In this document: piece after piece, positions 58,832 through 64,000 of the stretch
Layout: each line of letters starts with the position of its first letter
How positions within the stretch are numbered: the stretch's first letter is position 1
NCBI GenBank assembly: GCA_020631735.1
Contig: CM036215.1
Coordinates: 17,200,346 to 17,264,345 of the forward strand
Origin: Saccharum officinarum
Taxonomy: Eukaryota > Streptophyta > Magnoliopsida > Poales > Poaceae
Direction: 5' to 3'
DNA: 64,000 nt
Position numbers and translations under genes: made by a program
Notes under the pieces: generated by a model
Databases searched by the model: none
What the model saw: the letters and a program-made list of their open reading frames with translations, nothing else
What the model was told of the DNA's origin: nothing

Positions 58832-61800
58832 CTAAGAAGATTTCACCCGCATCTGCCTCTTCGTCTGCATTACACACAGGTGTCAGGTTGCATGCCTGAT
58901 GTTTGATGCCAGTGCAAAAGATAAGAGCATTTGATATTTACCTTTACTCCCTTTGGTTTTTGAGTTTTCCAACAAGGGAAAAGGCCATGGCATCCCGATT
59001 TTCCAAGCTCAGAGCATCTGTGAAGTAGACATGGTAAGCATGGTGAATTTCAGAGGCCATAGCAAATTGCAAACAGAATCAATGTAATATGTCGAGGACA
59101 TGTCATAAATTCTAAAGATTAGTATGGTTCAATTTCAACAATCAGATGCACCATGTCATAACAACAAATCAAGTTGTTTCCAATTAATTTGACTATAATG
59201 ACAAATTTGCATGTTAATCAATGCCCTAGCTGTATTGACTGATTATATGTGTTTTAAAATTTGAAGGTCAGGATAAAGGCTAAAATGAGAGCATGTAATT
59301 AAAACACATAGGTTAGGACTTACATGCTCTCTTTGTCGCAATCAACCATGTCATCCTTTTTGTGCATTCTGCTTGGTGAAATGGCAAAGCCATTTTCACT
59401 TCTTCGACCCTGGTGCTTCTGAGAACCATAACTGTCAACTATCTTCAGAGCTTCTATCTCATGAGCAAGATCCTCATCTGCATGGCTTGAGGGCACAACT
59501 AGGGACATTGAGGACTTCCTTTGGTATTGGTTGCCAACAAATTGAGACAGAACCTGATGTTGATTGTGTCTTGCCTGATTCATCAGACCTGGTGTGTGCT
59601 TTTCAGAAACCTGGAGCCATGCGCTTTCCAGTCGCTGATCATCATTTGTTGATTCTTTTGAAGTCTGGGTGGGAACTTCCAAACGCAACCTTTCATGAAC
59701 AGATGCAGTATTTTTGTACGTCTCCAGTTCTTCCTTTACTTCATCAGGATGATCCAAGCTTCTCCTTGAATCCAAAGTTCCCTTTAGTCGGTCACTGTTT
59801 GATGAGCAACTCAAGACATCAGACTCGTATCTTCTTACATTAGGAACAGCCTCTAATGCTATTTCTCCATCCATCAATTCTGCTAGTGGACCAATTTTGA
59901 CTTCCACATTGCATTTCAGTACTGTCTCAATTGAATTGGTAATGCTACTCAAAAATCTTTGAGCTCTAGATTTTATGCCACAGTCCTCAAATGCAATGAA
60001 AGCAATCGCATGGCCTGACAAATATGAAAATGAAGATTATAACTCAATAACACAGAATAGGTAGCCAATCATTTAAAATAGTGGGCCATATGGAGAATTT
60101 AATTCAATTTCAACTTTGAGAGATGCATTTACTTCAACCTTTGTGGATACCACTGACATACGTCTGTCAGACTTGAATCACATGTCTGAAGGTGAAATCT
60201 TAAGTGTATTGAAAAAACAAACAAAAAAAGAACTAATCAATGAGGACTACGTATTTTGCTTTCAGTGAAAGAAGTATTAGCATCTTAGTGACAGCAAGTG
60301 ATAAATGATAAGTAATCCACTTAAAGATATACCATGTTGATAGCAAGGAAAACACAAGACATGCTTACCCTCAAATTGCCTGATTGATACTAGTTTCCCA
60401 TGGTCAAGAAGTAGTTGCTGTAATGTCTTCGAGTGGCAGTTCTCAATGCATCTTATCCAAACCTGGGCAAGGTTATCTGAGATTCCATTTACCAGAGCCC
60501 TTTGCTGGGAACAGCTGTCATTCAGTTGATTAGAATTGAGTGGAATTCTATCAACAGATCTACACTCTCCATAAACCAAGTTGTCGTTGAGTCTCAACCG
60601 AGATGAATGTGAGGCAAGGACCTGAGGACTCGAGTGCACACTAATTGTTTTGGCGTCAAGTGTTCTCTTAGAAATGCCAAAGGCAGATAATGAATGAGAA
60701 ACAGTTCTGCTGGATGATTCCCTTGCTATCTCAGACATAGCATCATTGGCTACTTTATGGTGTTCTTGAGTACTGCTTTTTTGTTGGTTCATATCTGAAC
60801 TATGACCACATCCAAGTTGTAGTAGAGCAGCAGTAAACCACGTGGGACGCTCACTTGAAAGCCTTATCTGCTTTTCAGCATCAGAAAGAATCTTCAATGC
60901 TTGTTGTAATCTTTCTAACTCTGCTTCCGTTACTACAGAGCATAAACAAAATTGTTAGCAGATAGACCATGTAGACTAATGAAGGGCAGGGTTCAAATCA
61001 GCCTCATTGGCTCATTGCTTAAAAAACATGGGAAAGGCTGCCTTCAAATGTGCACTTTCTCAGTGACTTTGCCTGCTTCACAAGCATGCTGCATGACTAC
61101 ATGAAAAATACTAAAAATACTAAACCAGAGTCATTTTTGTTAGTCTAAACCAAAAGTTTTGAAATTACTTCCATCAATCACCTAGTATGACTGCTAATAG
61201 CCTAATACGACAGTAGTTTTTGTGATACAAAATAAAGCATGGAAGCAATGATATTTATGATGAGAAAAGATAAAGATGGAGAGGAAGAAAGAATGAATGA
61301 GCTGAAAACACCAACAGAACAATAAGGTATGGTTGAGTGTACTCACAACTTCGACCACCAACTGCTGAGCCATTACAACAAGCAACATCAGCCAATTTGT
61401 AGGTGCCAGCAATGATGTCCATGATGAGCCCAGCTAACTGAGACATTAATGCCATTGGATCAGTACCAGAATCCATCAGCTCTCTGGATCTTTTCACTGT
61501 CTCAGTCGTGTCTCCTGACATAGCTATCTCCAGAAGATCAAGCAATTTCTCTTCCGAGACAACACCAACCTTTAAAATGAAAATTGCAGTCATTATCTGG
61601 ATGCTCAAAAGTCGTTCTAAAATAAAGAAAGGAAGAAAATTAGAGTGCCCGTTACTTGTGCAGTCATGCAGAAACTGAACAGCGTTTCAACTCCCCAAAA
61701 GGACGATTTAGTATCATCTCTTAGTTTTTACAGTGTACAATTTCAGAAACAACCCATTTTCACAAAACACATGTTTTCATTAAGAAACGAGGTGAAGATA

Positions 61801-64000
61801 ACAGAGGTGCAAATATATGGTCAGTGACAATGTTCACCTCAGATTGAGTACTTGATCTATTTTTTCTTTCTTAACATCTAGGACAACTTTGACACTGAAT
61901 TTTTACAGGTTTACTTAACTTTATGTGCACAACGTACATGATTTTTGGAAAAAATAATAGAACAACAAAACATGCTCAATTCACTGGGGGACACCAGAAT
62001 CCATGGATATAAAATACACAAATAGTCCACTAAATCAGAGATTGGAGGAAAACATGCAATATAGATCAGAGAACAACTTTCATTTTCATGTAATGCAAAG
62101 CAATATTCATCATTAAAAGAATTGATTGATCATAGCAAGAAATATAGATCAGAGAACAACTTTCATTTTCATGTAATGCAAAGCAGTATTCGTCATTAAA
62201 AGAACTGATTGATCATAGCAAGAAATTTACCAGATCATTGACAAGTGAAGGAGTTATCTTTTTCCCTAACAAACTCAATTGATCTAACATTGTTTCTGCA
62301 TCTCGTAGTGAGCCATCTGAATTCAGAGCTATCAAATCCAAAGCTGCCAGCTCAACATCAAGATTTTCCTTAACACAAATTTTCCTCAAGCGGCACACAG
62401 GGTCAACATCTTTGATCTTAGAGAACACATACTTCTGGCAACGTGATATAACTGCTCGAGGTAGGTTGTCAGGGTCAATTGTAATAAATATGAACACAAC
62501 ATGAGGAAATGGTTCATCAAGAAACTTCAGAAATGCTGACCACAATTTGGAAGGTATCATGTGGCATTCATCAACAACAAACACCTTATACCGGGACAAA
62601 GGTGCAGATGGCGGCAAATTTTCCAGTAAGTGCTTAATTATGTTTATACTCTTTCTGTTACTTGCGTCAACTTCTTTTAGATTGGTACCTTTTCCACTGA
62701 AGAAGTCAGTGCACTGATTACATACCCCACAGGGTTTGTTATCTCCAGTATTAAGGCAATTTAGAGCTGCTGAAAATATCCTTGCAGTCGATGTTTTTCC
62801 TGTTCCACGAGGACCTTGAAAAAGATAGGCAGGAGCTATCCTTTCCCTTGTTATAGCATTACTAAGTGATTGGGCTGCAATGTTTTGACCAACAATTTCA
62901 GGGAATGCCCTTGGTCTATATTTTTGGCTCAAGCTTCTCAGGTCTGACTCGGCCAGATCAGCACTACGAACAGATCGATCCATCCCATCCTGGCTTTTGC
63001 AGCTTGACCATCTTTTCCCATCTAACCGGCTTGAAGCTTCCATATCAAGCTCCCCTATATTGGTTGAGAGTTCATCACTTGATGAATCAAACGATGAAGA
63101 ACCAAAATCACAGCTATTACCCAAAAGTGGCATTCCCTGAGCAGACTTTTTCGAATGTGCCCATTTCATTGAACCAAATGATCTCTTCTTCTTATGCATT
63201 GTCTGACTCCCACATATTAGGCTGCTACCTTTTCTTCGAAGTATAGCAGATAGTGAAGGAGAATAATTACTTCCTTCAGATCTTCGATGTTTTCTCCTCT
63301 TTGATGCATAGCAAGGGACATGCGACCTCTGACTTCTCAGAACTGCTGATTGGTTAGACTCATCACCATCAAAAGAAGTAGCAGTCCTTGCATCCCAAGA
63401 ACCAACAGTGCTGGTGTTCCTTCTTACGTGCCTGTAATAGGAGCTAGTAGAAACAGGTGTGCAAGAAAAGGAAGATTCCTCTCTTCTACCTATTTTCAGT
63501 AGTTTTGAGGGATTTGAAGAGCTGACACATCCACATGCAGCAAATAGCGGAGATGTAGGACGAGATAAGTAACCTCTTTGAAATATCTCCAGAGTCTCTG
63601 AGTTGCAGTTCTCAGTACCCTCAGATTGCTCACCAGAGTGAACCTGAAGATCTGACAACTTCGAGACATCTTGGTTTCTGACTGCTCCTTTTCTGGACAA
63701 AACACCCTTTCTCCTTCTAGCTATTCTTTTGACAGGAGTACATGATGTTGAACTCTGAACATTGTAGATGCTGGCTGGAGGATCCAAATATGCATCACCT
63801 TTGGAGTTTACCCCATTACATTTGCATGGACTGTCCAAGCTTAGCTCGCCAGATGGTTGCTTAACTTCCTCATCTATCTTCATTCCACTTTCACTAGATT
63901 TACAAGAATTCTGCCTCCAATTGTAGAGATAAACCTTTCTTCGTTTCTTATCAGTGTTTGGAGGCACACAAGGTGACTCATTGAGCTTTGGCGCTAAATT
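58832..64000 (-). CDS. STICHEL-like protein (DnaX-type AAA+ domain), 5' end beyond the window
   Basis: Six exons in the window, minus strand: 64000-62231 (continues past the edge), 61569-61347, 60932-60369, 60014-59324, 59017-58942, 58864-58832; all GT-AG and in phase, giving 1,118 residues to the stop. Order: a basic, Ser-rich N-terminal half (KKRRKVYLYNWR near its visible start), then a domain like bacterial DNA polymerase III gamma/tau: LSQKYRPRAFPEIVGQN, Walker A GPRGTGKTS (62789-62815), a Cys cluster CGVCNQC, DEAH-like VVDECHMI (62551-62580) and sensor ISRCQKY; then LTEAELERLQQALKILSDAE and a C-terminal tail. This is the plant STICHEL/STICHEL-like family; STICHEL controls trichome branching in Arabidopsis. 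Biochemical activity is not established for the family. The paralogue class is not resolved. The last two small exons are inferred from phase and C-terminal resemblance. Confidence 0.93.
62059..62224. repeat. 83-bp tandem duplication next to a STICHEL-like splice donor
   Basis: The unit beginning ATATAGATCAGAGAACAAC at 62059 repeats at 62142 with three or so differences, ending CATAGCAAGAA each time. The second copy ends six bases from the donor of the first visible intron (GTAAAT at 62230-62225). The exon itself is untouched. Confidence 0.92.

Noticed and set aside
59373..59843. 156-codon plus-strand frame
   Set aside because: Antisense of a well-supported STICHEL-like exon.

Overview
This is nuclear DNA from a grass, most likely a panicoid/Andropogoneae species (sorghum, sugarcane, Miscanthus or maize relatives). 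The evidence is intron-rich plant genes with canonical GT-AG junctions, plus grass repeat families: CACTA elements with arrays of TTTGCCGAGTGT, SIRE/Maximus-like copia LTR pieces, Stowaway and GAGCATCTCCAAGAG MITEs, and an RTE LINE. A run of 100 Ns at 30895-30994 is an assembly gap. The species call is inference from repeat style only.

Four host genes can be modelled exon by exon. (1) 17129-20983 minus: a nine-exon, 390-residue SpoIIIAA/Ycf45-type P-loop ATPase with a likely plastid transit peptide. (2) 36539-41642 minus: the AP-2 clathrin adaptor sigma subunit (AP17), 142 residues in six exons. (3) 53439-55337 plus: a two-exon, 222-residue double B-box zinc-finger protein. (4) 58832 to beyond 64000, minus: a STICHEL-like DnaX-type AAA+ protein, 5' truncated by the window edge. 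They show no operon-like or pathway link; they are ordinary neighbours separated by transposons.

Layout: 1-3.3 kb holds degraded LTR and LINE debris. 3.4-10 kb and 11.8-14.4 kb are two diverged direct copies of one segment, and each has collected its own insertions (nested MITEs, a 3.4-kb CACTA and another MITE in the first; a 388-bp L1 in the second). 17-21 kb is the ATPase gene. 21.5-35.7 kb is transposon territory: a periodic ATGTTGCAAG repeat family, a copia remnant, MITEs, a Pack-MULE carrying a DUF26/Gnk2 gene fragment, the N gap, and a full-length but dead RTE LINE. 36.5-41.6 kb is AP17, whose introns host a MITE, a short RTE tail copy and a 1.0-kb hAT element. 42.6-44.7 kb is an L1 remnant. 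45.35-51.2 kb is a 5.8-kb CACTA element that carries a DRIP-like RING exon and a 1.16-kb inverted repeat. 51.2-58.8 kb holds MITEs around the B-box gene and a third periodic-repeat element. 58.8-64 kb is the STICHEL-like gene.

The strongest structural results rest on target-site duplications read directly from the sequence: 9 bp for the Pack-MULE, 8 bp for hAT, 3 bp for each CACTA, 17 bp and 16 bp for the RTE insertions, and 11 bp for the L1. No new cellular system was found. The most unusual objects are the CACTA with its long hairpin and captured RING exon, and the Pack-MULE.
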